From NCBI GenBank assembly GCA_035635575.1, contig DASQAV010000002.1, positions 1 through 64,000 on the forward strand: 64,000 bases of DNA, given 5' to 3'. Under the pieces are notes generated by a model. That model searched no databases, had not been told where the DNA came from, and saw nothing but the letters and a program-made list of their open reading frames with translations. Of the stretch, positions 49,316-58,019 are shown piece by piece; position 1 is the first letter of the stretch, and the number at the start of each line of letters is the position of its first letter. The DNA comes from WS-7 sp035635575. GTDB lineage: Bacteria; Eisenbacteria; RBG-16-71-46; SZUA-252. Position numbers and translations under genes: made by a program.

Positions 49316-50168
49316 TCGGGAAGTCGCGGTCACGCCCGAGCTGCGGGCGGTCGAGTCTCGTCAGGGTGAGATCCAGCACGTCGCACTCGACAAGATCGTC
49401 CGCAACCCGGCGCAGCCGAGAACGCAATTCGAACCGAGCGCCATCAGCGACCTCGCGACCTCGATTCGCGAGCGCGGCGTCCTTCAGCCCGTCCTGCTCC
49501 GCCCCTCGGGCGGCGCATTCCAGATCGTCGCGGGCGAGCGCCGATTCCTCGCCGCACGCGAGGCGGGGCTCGAGACGATCCCCGCGATCGTCCGCCAGTT
49601 CACGGATCGCGAAGCGCTGCTCATCGCGCTCATCGAAAACGTCCAGCGCGAGAACCTGAACCCCATGGACGAGGCGCGTGCATATTACAGGCTGGCAATG
49701 GAGTACGGTCTGCCGCATGAGGAGATCGGACAGCGTGTGGGCAAGGATCGCTCAACTGTTTCCAACATACTTCGCTTCAACAACTTACCAGCCGAAATCC
49801 AGACCTTCCTGGAGACTGGAAGCATCAGCGCGGGCCACGCGCGAGCACTCCTGGCTCTGACCAGCGAGAAGACCCAGGTCGATCTCGCCAAGTCGGCGGC
49901 GGCCCACGGCTGGTCCGTGCGCGAGCTGGAGGAACGAGTCCGCAGATCCACCTCCGAAAAGGGCCCGCGGACGAGAAAGACCCCCAAGCGAGCCTTCTCC
50001 TCGGAACTTATGGGACTTGAAGACGATCTTATGAGAGCCTTAGGCACGCGGGTTCGGATTACGCGCCGGCGCGGGGGCACCGGTTCGATCTTCATCGACT
50101 ACCACTCCGAAGAGGAGCTCGACCGCCTCGTGAATGTGCTTCGATCCTTGGCCGTGGATGCGCGATGA
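49260..50168 (+). CDS. parB: Chromosome-partitioning CTPase clamp ParB/Spo0J
   Basis: Encodes 302 aa from ATG 49260, giving the standard start MARKALGRGLASLIP. CTP-binding motifs AGERRFLAAREAG and ENVQRENLNPMDEARAYYRL are followed by the HTH DNA-binding domain (EIGQRVGKDRSTVSNILRF, then SISAGHARALLAL) and a C-terminal dimer domain (GSIFIDYHSEEELDRLVNVL). It should load at the two parS sites upstream of parA and slide as a clamp. Confidence 0.96.
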   Translation: MARKALGRGLASLIPSAANREVAVTPELRAVESRQGEIQHVALDKIVRNPAQPRTQFEPSAISDLATSIRERGVLQPVLLRPSGGAFQIVAGERRFLAAREAGLETIPAIVRQFTDREALLIALIENVQRENLNPMDEARAYYRLAMEYGLPHEEIGQRVGKDRSTVSNILRFNNLPAEIQTFLETGSISAGHARALLALTSEKTQVDLAKSAAAHGWSVRELEERVRRSTSEKGPRTRKTPKRAFSSELMGLEDDLMRALGTRVRITRRRGGTGSIFIDYHSEEELDRLVNVLRSLAVDAR

Positions 50169-50261
50169 TTGCGCGTCCCGACGCCGCTAACGCCCGCCGC
50201 TAGCAGAAGAAGGATCGGGGCCGCACTGCCCGTAGCTTAATCAAGCCGAAAAAGTCCGAAA

Positions 50262-50291
50262 TGTGGATAACTCGCTAGGTGTGGTGGATAA
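50262..50291. promoter_or_regulatory. DnaA boxes downstream of parB
   Basis: TGTGGATAA (50262-50270) is an exact reverse-oriented DnaA box, and GGTGGATAA (50283-50291) has one mismatch. They lie in the 277-base parB-moxR gap, which holds nothing else I recognise. They may titrate DnaA or help regulate moxR. Confidence 0.55.
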
Positions 50292-50445
50292 CCGGGCAAG
50301 GCTCACCGCGTCAGGCGCTTCCGTGGGCAGCCGTGAGTTTTTCCGATGAGAAAGCCGCACTTATGCACATTGTGGGGAGCGCGGCGCATACCCTCGCTCC
50401 ATTTCCAGGGAAGCCCCTCCGGGGGCGACCGCGGAGAATGAAAAC

Positions 50446-51462
50446 ATGACTCAGGCGGTCCCGAAGGACGACCTCAGACTTCTGGAGGATCTCAAAGAAG
50501 CGCGCGGCGCAATCCTGCACGAGCTGCGCAAGGTCATCGTCGGCCAGGACCAGGTGGTCGAGCAGCTCCTGACGGTGCTCTTCGCGAATGGGCATTGCCT
50601 GCTCGTGGGCGTGCCCGGGCTCGCGAAAACCCTGCTCGTATCGACCCTCTCGCAGATCCTCGATCTCAAGTTCAGCCGGATCCAGTTCACACCGGATCTC
50701 ATGCCCTCCGACATCACGGGCACCGAGATCCTCGAGGACGATCCGGTGACGGGACGGCGCGCGTTCAAGTTCATCCACGGGCCGATCTTCGCGAACATGA
50801 TCCTTGCGGACGAGATCAACCGAACACCGCCCAAGACCCAGGCGGCGCTCTTGCAGGCGATGCAGGAATACCGGGTCACCGCGGGGGGCGAGACCTATCC
50901 GCTCTCGCTTCCGTTCTTCGTGCTCGCGACGCAGAACCCGATCGAGTTCGAGGGCACCTATCCGCTCCCCGAGGCCCAGCTGGATCGCTTCATGTTCCAC
51001 ATCTCGGTCGGCTATCCCTCCACTCAGGAGGAAGAGCGGATCGTCGCGACCACCACAAGCGCCTACGAGGCGGAGCCCAAGACGGTGCTCGGCGTGGAGC
51101 AGATCCTGGATCTGCAGAGGCTGGTGCGGAGGATTCCCGTGGCCGAGCACGTGGTGAGCTACGCGGTACGGCTGGCCCGCGCCTCCCGCCCGGGACCCGA
51201 GAGCGCCTCCTTCGTTCGCGACTGGGTGAGCTGGGGCGCCGGCCCGCGCGCCGCGCAGTTCATCGTGCTGGGCGCGAAGGCGCGGGCCGCCCTGCACGGC
51301 CGTCCGACTCCCAGCGCCGAGGACGCGAAAGCGGTCGCGCCCTCCGTACTGCGCCACCGCATCATTCCCAACTTCAACGCGGAAGCCGACGGGATTTCGA
51401 GCCTCGACATCATCAACAAGCTCCTCGAGACCACTCCCTCGGTCGACGGCAAGCGCTCCTAG
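50446..51462 (+). CDS. MoxR-family AAA+ ATPase
   Basis: Encodes 338 aa; GGAGAATGAAAAC precedes the ATG. Walker A GVPGLAKTLLVS, Walker B LADEINRTPPKTQAALLQAMQEYRVT and sensor ATQNPIEFEGTYPLPEAQLDRFMFHI are textbook MoxR. These ATPases act as chaperones with vWA-domain partners. DUF58 and BatA-type genes follow with 12-13-base gaps, the conserved MoxR-DUF58-vWA module linked to envelope stress and protein activation. Confidence 0.95.
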   Translation: MTQAVPKDDLRLLEDLKEARGAILHELRKVIVGQDQVVEQLLTVLFANGHCLLVGVPGLAKTLLVSTLSQILDLKFSRIQFTPDLMPSDITGTEILEDDPVTGRRAFKFIHGPIFANMILADEINRTPPKTQAALLQAMQEYRVTAGGETYPLSLPFFVLATQNPIEFEGTYPLPEAQLDRFMFHISVGYPSTQEEERIVATTTSAYEAEPKTVLGVEQILDLQRLVRRIPVAEHVVSYAVRLARASRPGPESASFVRDWVSWGAGPRAAQFIVLGAKARAALHGRPTPSAEDAKAVAPSVLRHRIIPNFNAEADGISSLDIINKLLETTPSVDGKRS

Positions 51463-51474
51463 TCGGCAGCGGCC

Positions 51475-52371
51475 ATGGCGAAAACCTCGCAGCGCCTCCT
51501 CGATCCCCACTTCGTGTCGAAGCTCGCCCGGCTCGATCTTCGCGCGCGGCTCGTCGTGGACGGATTCCTCACGGGCCTTCACAAGAGCCCCTATCACGGA
51601 TTCAGCGTGGAGTTCGCCGAGCACCGCCAGTACATGCCCGGCGATCCGCTGCGGCATCTGGATTGGAAGGTGCTGGCGAAGTCGGACCGCAAGTACCTCA
51701 AGCAGTACGAGGAGGAGACGAACCTTCGCGCGACCCTCCTCATCGATACGAGCGCGTCCATGAGCTATTCCTCGCACGGCCTCTCGAAGCTGGATTACGC
51801 GCGCCAGCTCGCGGCCTCGCTCGCCTATTTGATGCTCCGGCAGAAGGACGCCGTCGGGATGTACGCCTTCGCCAGCGGGCGCGGAGAGCTGATCCCTCCG
51901 CGGTCCACGCCGAGCCATCTCCGCCAGCTCCTGGTGCTCCTGGACCGGCTCGAAGCCGCGGGAGGAACCGACTTCGCGTCCTCGCTCCACGCGCTCGCCG
52001 AGCGCGTCAAGCAGCGCGGCCTGATCGTCATCCTCTCCGACCTGCTCGACGACCCCGAGCGGATCGCGAGCGCGATCCACCATTTCCGCCACCGGAAGCA
52101 CGAGGTGCTGGTCTTCCACGTGCTCGATCCGCAAGAAACGTCGTTCCAGTTCGAGCGCGAGGCCACCTACATCGACCTCGAGAGCGGCGATCGCGTGACG
52201 ACCCGGCCACAAGAGCTGCGCGCCGACTACCGGACGCGCGTGAAGGGCTGGATGGACAAGATCCGGGAGTTCTGCATCGAGAAGCAGGCGGACTACGTGG
52301 CCGTCTCCACGGACACTCCGTACGACCGCGCGCTCCTCGAGTATCTCTCCAAGCGCGCCCGGCTACTCTGA
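51475..52371 (+). CDS. DUF58 domain protein (vWA-like partner of MoxR)
   Basis: Encodes 298 aa. The DUF58 core YHGFSVEFAEHRQYMPGDPLRHLDWKVLAKSDR is followed by a vWA fold whose metal-ion site D-x-S-x-S-M is intact in LLIDTSASMSYSS. No membrane segments are visible, so it is cytoplasmic. It likely works as substrate or partner of the MoxR ATPase encoded just upstream. Confidence 0.93.
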   Translation: MAKTSQRLLDPHFVSKLARLDLRARLVVDGFLTGLHKSPYHGFSVEFAEHRQYMPGDPLRHLDWKVLAKSDRKYLKQYEEETNLRATLLIDTSASMSYSSHGLSKLDYARQLAASLAYLMLRQKDAVGMYAFASGRGELIPPRSTPSHLRQLLVLLDRLEAAGGTDFASSLHALAERVKQRGLIVILSDLLDDPERIASAIHHFRHRKHEVLVFHVLDPQETSFQFEREATYIDLESGDRVTTRPQELRADYRTRVKGWMDKIREFCIEKQADYVAVSTDTPYDRALLEYLSKRARLL

Positions 52372-52384
52372 GAGCGCGTCCCTG

Positions 52385-54493
52385 ATGTTCTCCTTCCTCA
52401 ATCCGGGATTTCTCTGGGCGCTTCCGCTCGCGGGAATTCCGCTCCTGATCCATTTCCTGAGCAAGCGAAGGCTCCCGGAGATCCGCTTCCCGACGGTGAC
52501 CTTCCTGCGTCAGCTCGAGCCGCGCGAGATCCGAAGGCTCCGCCTGCGCGAGATCCTGCTCCTCATCCTGCGCACGCTCGCCATCCTGCTCATCGTCTGC
52601 GCCTTCGCCCGGCCGTCGATCCAGCCCAAGGACGCGGCCGCCCGCGCGGCAGCCGCGGTGGCGGTCGTCCTGGACGACTCGGAGAGCATGGGGGCGATGG
52701 ACGAGCAGGGCCGTCCCCGCATCGAAGGGGCGCGCGAGCGCGGGCTGGCCATCGTGGACGCGGCGCGGGCCGGCGACGAGGTCGCGATCACCACCACGAC
52801 GGGACCCGACGCTCCGCTCTCCAACCGCTCCGGCGACCGCGTGCGCCTCACGCGCACGGTGCGCCAGATCGGGACGACCTGGCTCCCGGGCAACATGGAG
52901 CAGGCGCTGGAGCGGGCGCGCCGCTTCCTGGGACGAAGCTCTCTCCGCGCCCACGAGCTCTACCTGATCAGCGATTTCCAGGCGACGAACTTCACGCGCG
53001 GGGCCCGGGAGAAGCTGGCGCTTCTCTCCCGCGCGGGGACTCGCGTGGTGGTCCTGCCGGTCGTCTCCTCGCGCGTCCCCAATCACGCGATCGAGGACCT
53101 CGATCCCGAGCTCCGCCCCGGACCTCAGGGCAAGGGTCTCGAGATGCGCGCGCGCCTGGTGAACCATGCCGACGCCCCGAGCGAGAGGCTCTCGGTGCGC
53201 GCCCGGCTCGGCGACGCCCTGATCGGAGGGGGTGACGTCACCCTTCAGCCGGACGAGTCGCGCTGGGCCTCGCTTCCCATCGACTGGCGGGCGGGCGCCG
53301 GCGCCGGCGCGGAGATCAAGGGAAAGGCGCCGGTCGTGGTGGAATCGGACGTGGATGCGCTACCCGGTGATGACCGGCGATTCGCGGTCCTGGGAGCGCC
53401 GAGACGGCTTCGCGTCCTTCGCGTCGTGGAATCGCGCGCGGGCGAGCCCGCCTCGCGCTTCACCGCCCTCGCGCTGGATCCGGGGCAGGACGGCTCCGGA
53501 GGGTACCTCGTCGAGACCGGGACGCCCGCGTCCGTGCTCAGCCTCTCCCGAAGCCGCTACGACGTCATCCTCCTCGAGGACATCGCCGCACTCTCGAGCG
53601 ACGCCGAGGGGAAGCTCCGCGCCTTCCTGCGCGAAGGCGGCGGGATCGTGATCGCGCTCGGCCCGCACGCGGACCCAGACTATTACGGGCACAAGCTCTT
53701 CCCCGGCGTCGTGGATCTCGCGCTCGAGGGAACCGAGCACGCCGCGGAAGGCCAGGCCTTCGAGATCCGCGCTCGAACTCCGGCGCATCCCATCCTGGAA
53801 GGATTGTCCCTGACGGTCGGCTCGCCTCTGACTCAGTCCCGGCTCGTAGCGCTCGCCAAGGGACGGACCACGTCCCCCCGCGCGGAGGTGGTCGTCATGA
53901 CCACGGGAGGGCTTCCGGTCGTGGTCGCCGCACATCAAGTTTCCGTGTTCCTTGGCTCCCTCTCCGATGACTGGGGCGATCTTCCGTATTCGGGAGCCTT
54001 CGTGCCGCTCGTGCGGGGGCTGGTCGATCACGCCGCGCGGACAACGTCTCCGGAATCGCGCGACCTCTCGCTGGTCGGACGTCCTCCCGCGGCGCATCTC
54101 GACGCGGCGCCCCCGGGCCTCGTGGTCGTGCGTGGTCCGGACTCCTACCGCTCCCAGGCTACGGTTGCTTCGGACGGATCCGGATTCCTGGCCGTGGCCG
54201 ACACCCCCGCTCCCACGCCGGGCTTCTACGTCTTCGAGGCGGGCGAGCGCGAGGCGGCGGTCGTGGCGGTCAATCCGGATCCCATCGAGAGCGACCTGAA
54301 GCCGGTCTCGATGGAGTCGCTCCAGGCTGGATCGCCGGACCCGCCGCGCGCGATCGTCACCGTGCGATCGCTCCGCACGCATCTTCGGGACATGCGCCAG
54401 GGACGGGAGCTCTGGCTCCTTTTTCTCATCGGAGCCGCGCTCGCTCTCGCCGGCGAGCTGGCCCTCGCCAGCGCCCGCGCCGTAGGGCCGTGA
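52385..54493 (+). CDS. BatA-type membrane protein with vWA domain
   Basis: Encodes 702 aa. The N-terminus (FLNPGFLWALPLAGIPLLIHFLSKRRLPEIRFPTV) is the BatA/aerotolerance domain with two membrane helices (first and LLLILRTLAILLIVCAFARPS). A vWA domain follows with VVLDDSESMGAMD, keeping the D-x-S-x-S pattern only partly (Asp-Asp-Ser-Glu-Ser). A large periplasmic glutamine amidotransferase-like region (about 320-560) and a C-terminal helix LLFLIGAALALAGELALA complete it. Third gene of the MoxR module. Its stop overlaps the mfd GTG. Confidence 0.88.
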   Translation: MFSFLNPGFLWALPLAGIPLLIHFLSKRRLPEIRFPTVTFLRQLEPREIRRLRLREILLLILRTLAILLIVCAFARPSIQPKDAAARAAAAVAVVLDDSESMGAMDEQGRPRIEGARERGLAIVDAARAGDEVAITTTTGPDAPLSNRSGDRVRLTRTVRQIGTTWLPGNMEQALERARRFLGRSSLRAHELYLISDFQATNFTRGAREKLALLSRAGTRVVVLPVVSSRVPNHAIEDLDPELRPGPQGKGLEMRARLVNHADAPSERLSVRARLGDALIGGGDVTLQPDESRWASLPIDWRAGAGAGAEIKGKAPVVVESDVDALPGDDRRFAVLGAPRRLRVLRVVESRAGEPASRFTALALDPGQDGSGGYLVETGTPASVLSLSRSRYDVILLEDIAALSSDAEGKLRAFLREGGGIVIALGPHADPDYYGHKLFPGVVDLALEGTEHAAEGQAFEIRARTPAHPILEGLSLTVGSPLTQSRLVALAKGRTTSPRAEVVVMTTGGLPVVVAAHQVSVFLGSLSDDWGDLPYSGAFVPLVRGLVDHAARTTSPESRDLSLVGRPPAAHLDAAPPGLVVVRGPDSYRSQATVASDGSGFLAVADTPAPTPGFYVFEAGEREAAVVAVNPDPIESDLKPVSMESLQAGSPDPPRAIVTVRSLRTHLRDMRQGRELWLLFLIGAALALAGELALASARAVGP

Positions 54494-57400
54494 TCCGGAC
54501 CCAGAACTCGCTCGCGGAGCAGCTGCTTCGCGGCGCCGAGCGCCATGCCGCATTCGAGGCGCTGAAAGCGCGCGTCGAGGCCAAGGCAATCGCGCCGGCG
54601 ATCCCCATCCGCGGCGTCGCCGGCAGCGCGGGCGCCCTCTTCCTGGCCGCGCTCGCGCGCTCGGTGAAGCGCCCCTTCGCGGTGATCGCCCCCGATCTCG
54701 ATCGAGCGGAAGCGTGGCGCGACGATCTCGAGTTCCTCCTCGGACCCGACCGCGTGGTTTCCATCCCGCCGCACGACGTGGTCCCCTGGACCTCGCAGGT
54801 CGCCACCGGCCCGGTTCGCGACGATCGCGTGACCGCGATGCTCCGTCTGGGAGATCCCGATCCGCCGATCGTGGTGATCCCCGCGGTCTCCCTCTATCGC
54901 AAGGCACCCGCGCCGGAGACGATCCGCGCGCGCGCGGTCTCGCTCGAGCGAGGCACCGAGATCGCCCCCGAGGTTCTGGCGCATCGTCTGGTGATGGCAG
55001 GCTATCGGTCGGTGGGCGAGGTCGGGGAAGTGGGGGAAGTGAGCCGCCGCGGAGGCCTCCTCGACGTCTTCGGGCCCGGCACGCACTACCCGGTGCGGAT
55101 CGAGTTCGACGGCGACCAGGTCGCGTCGCTCCGCACCTTCGACGTGTCCACGCAGCGCTCCGTCGCTCCCATCGACCGGGCCCGCATCGCCCCCGCGCGC
55201 GAGGTGCTCTTCCCCGAGGATCTGGACGAGCGACTGCAGGCGCTCGACCGCGGGACGCTCTCGGGCGATCTCGAGGGGGTGCGCGTCCGCGAGCTGGTGC
55301 GCGAGGGGGTTTATTTCGAGGGCGTCGACTGGCTCGCGCCTCATCTCGGAGTCCCCCTGGGGTCCGTCCTCGAATACCTGCCCGCGGATGCGGCCATCTG
55401 GGTGGATGAGCCCGAGGCGGTGGCCCGGGAGCTGGAGACCGCGGAGCGCGAGGCGGAGCGCCTGGAGCCTGACGCGCGCGGCAAGTCCCCGCATCTCCCC
55501 GAGCGCGAAGATCTCTTCGATCCGCCCGACCGGGCCCTGGCCCGGCTCGGCTCCTTCCAGCGGATGGAGTCGCGGGTGACCTTCCAGGGCGGGGGGCATG
55601 AGCCCGCGATCTCCCTCGACGCCCGGCCCCAGCCCTCCTTTGGAAGGAAGCTCGATCTCCTGCGCGGCGAGCTCCGGCGCCTCGAGGAGCTGGGATACGA
55701 GCGCGTCATCGTCTGCGACAACCGCGGCCAGGCGGAACGGCTGGAGGAGATCCTCGGCGAAGGCGTGGTCTCGGTGGACGTGGGCGCGATCACGTCGGGG
55801 TTCGTGCTCCCGCCCGCGCGACTCGCGGTCTTCACCGACCACGAGATCTTCGCGCGGTACCGGCGGCGCCGCGGACGGCGCTCCGCCCCCTCGCGGGCCA
55901 CGATCCGCGATCTCATGTCGCTCGAGCCCGGCCAGTACGTCGTCCATCTGGACCATGGAATCGGGGTCTACCGCGGGCTGAAGCGGATCACGCTCGACGG
56001 CCAGGACACGGAATGCATCCAGATCGACTACGCCCAGGGCGACCGGCTCTTCGTCCCCATCGATCAGCTGGGGATGGTGCAGCGGTACTCGGCGGAGGAG
56101 GGGCGCACGCCGCTCATCTCGCGGCTCGGGGGCACGGCGTGGCAGCGGACCAAGGCGAAGGCGCGCAAGGCCATCCAGGAAATGGCGGAGGAACTGCTCC
56201 GGAACTACGCCCTCCGGAAGGCGCGCGGCGGGCGCGCGTTTCCGCCGGACACACCGTGGCAGCGCGAGCTCGAATCCTCCTTCCCCTACGAGGAGACCCC
56301 GGACCAGCTGCGCACGGTCGAGGAAGTGAAGCGCGACATGGAGTCGCCGCGCGCCATGGACCGGCTGGTCTGCGGCGACGTGGGCTACGGCAAGACCGAA
56401 GTGGCGATCCGCGCCGCGTTCAAGGCCGTGCAGGACGGAACGCAGGTGGCGATCCTGGTCCCCACGACCGTGCTCGCGCAGCAGCATCTCACCACGTTCA
56501 CCGAGCGCTTCGCCGATTTCCCGGTGCGGATCGACATGCTGAGCCGGTTCCGGTCGACGCGGGAGCAGAAGGAGATCGTGGAAAAGATCCGGCGAGGCGA
56601 GCTGGACATCGTGATCGGAACGCACCGGCTTCTCTCGAAGGACGTCCAGTTCAAGAATCTGGGATTGGCGGTCATCGACGAGGAGCAGCGCTTCGGCGTG
56701 GCCCAGAAAGAAAGGATCCGGACGTTGGTCGAGAACGTGGACGTCCTCACGCTCACGGCGACGCCCATTCCCCGGACCCTGCACATGAGCCTCCTCGGGG
56801 CGCGGGACATGTCGGTCATGCAGACGCCGCCGCGCGGGCGCTATCCGATCAAGACCGAGATCGTGGAGATGAACAAGGACGTGATCCGGGACGGGCTGCT
56901 CCGGGAGGCGGACCGGGGCGGTCAGTCCTTCTTCGTGCACAACCGGGTCGAGTCGATCGACCGGATCGCGCATTACCTCCAGAGCATCGTTCCCCAGCTG
57001 CGCTACGGGGTCGCGCACGGGCAGATGCGCGACGTGGAGCTGGAGAAGGTGATGCTGGATTTCCTCGAGCGGCGCACCGACGTGCTCGTGACGACCCTCA
57101 TCATCGAGTCGGGCCTCGACATCCCCACCGTGAACACGATGCTCATGAACCGCGCGGACGCCCTGGGGCTGGCGCAGATCTACCAGCTTCGCGGGAGGAT
57201 CGGCCGCTCCCACCACCAGGCCTTCTGCTACCTCCTCGTTCCGGCGGGGACCGTGCTGAACGAGGATGCGGAAAAGAGGCTCCGCGTGATTGCCGAGCAC
57301 GAGGAGCTGGGGGCGGGGCTCACGATCGCCATGCGCGATCTCGAGATCCGCGGCGCCGGGAATCTGCTCGGGCCGGAGCAGCACGGCTTCATGGTGAGCG

Positions 57401-57942
57401 TGGGCTTCGATCTCTATTGCCGAATGGTGGACGAGGTGGTCCAGGAGCTTCAGGGGAAGGCGCCGGACCGCCGCTCCGAGCCCGCGATCTCGAGCGATCT
57501 TGCGGCATTCATCCCCGAGGAATACATCCAGGATCCCGACGAGAAGCTGGATGCCTATCGCCGCCTCGCGGGCGTGACGGAAGCGGCGGAGCTGGAGGAG
57601 ATCGCGGCGGAATTCCGGGATCGATTCGGACCGCTGCCGCCCGAGGCGGAGCACCTCTTCGAGCTGAAGCGGCTGCGGCTCATCGGACGCGACGTGGCGG
57701 CCACCCGACTGCGCGTGGGAAGGGATCGACTGGAGATCGACCTGGCGGAGCCCCTGAAGCGCGACCAGATCCTGCGCCTCGTGGCCTCCACGCCGGCCCG
57801 GATCGAGTTCGTGGGGGGCGGCACGGGGTCCTTCCGCGTGCGGCAGCCCGGCGAGCCGATCCTACTGGCCACAAATCTGTTGCGGGTGCTGGGGGGCTCT
57901 GATACCGTCGCGGATCTGCCTCTTCCAGCTGCTGGAAGTTGA
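54490..57942 (+). CDS. mfd: Transcription-repair coupling factor Mfd
   Basis: Encodes 1150 aa from GTG 54490 (GTGA overlap). UvrB-homology module at the N-terminus (GVAGSAGALFLAALARSVKRP), CarD-like RNA polymerase interaction domain (LEPGQYVVHLDHGIGVYRGLKRI), then RecG-like translocase with Walker A LVCGDVGYGKTEVAIRAAF, D-E-E-Q-R-F box VIDEEQRFGVAQKERI and TATPIPRTLHMSLLGARD. The C-terminal TRCF domain (EYIQDPDEKLDAYRRLAGV) masks UvrA binding. It removes stalled RNA polymerase and recruits excision repair. Confidence 0.97.
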   Translation: MIRTQNSLAEQLLRGAERHAAFEALKARVEAKAIAPAIPIRGVAGSAGALFLAALARSVKRPFAVIAPDLDRAEAWRDDLEFLLGPDRVVSIPPHDVVPWTSQVATGPVRDDRVTAMLRLGDPDPPIVVIPAVSLYRKAPAPETIRARAVSLERGTEIAPEVLAHRLVMAGYRSVGEVGEVGEVSRRGGLLDVFGPGTHYPVRIEFDGDQVASLRTFDVSTQRSVAPIDRARIAPAREVLFPEDLDERLQALDRGTLSGDLEGVRVRELVREGVYFEGVDWLAPHLGVPLGSVLEYLPADAAIWVDEPEAVARELETAEREAERLEPDARGKSPHLPEREDLFDPPDRALARLGSFQRMESRVTFQGGGHEPAISLDARPQPSFGRKLDLLRGELRRLEELGYERVIVCDNRGQAERLEEILGEGVVSVDVGAITSGFVLPPARLAVFTDHEIFARYRRRRGRRSAPSRATIRDLMSLEPGQYVVHLDHGIGVYRGLKRITLDGQDTECIQIDYAQGDRLFVPIDQLGMVQRYSAEEGRTPLISRLGGTAWQRTKAKARKAIQEMAEELLRNYALRKARGGRAFPPDTPWQRELESSFPYEETPDQLRTVEEVKRDMESPRAMDRLVCGDVGYGKTEVAIRAAFKAVQDGTQVAILVPTTVLAQQHLTTFTERFADFPVRIDMLSRFRSTREQKEIVEKIRRGELDIVIGTHRLLSKDVQFKNLGLAVIDEEQRFGVAQKERIRTLVENVDVLTLTATPIPRTLHMSLLGARDMSVMQTPPRGRYPIKTEIVEMNKDVIRDGLLREADRGGQSFFVHNRVESIDRIAHYLQSIVPQLRYGVAHGQMRDVELEKVMLDFLERRTDVLVTTLIIESGLDIPTVNTMLMNRADALGLAQIYQLRGRIGRSHHQAFCYLLVPAGTVLNEDAEKRLRVIAEHEELGAGLTIAMRDLEIRGAGNLLGPEQHGFMVSVGFDLYCRMVDEVVQELQGKAPDRRSEPAISSDLAAFIPEEYIQDPDEKLDAYRRLAGVTEAAELEEIAAEFRDRFGPLPPEAEHLFELKRLRLIGRDVAATRLRVGRDRLEIDLAEPLKRDQILRLVASTPARIEFVGGGTGSFRVRQPGEPILLATNLLRVLGGSDTVADLPLPAAGS

Positions 57943-58019
57943 ACCGCGACCGGGAGTTCGGGGTACTCATGGGGGAGCGGTGCGGCGCTGGAAAGCCCGC
58001 CCGGAAGACAACGATTCCG

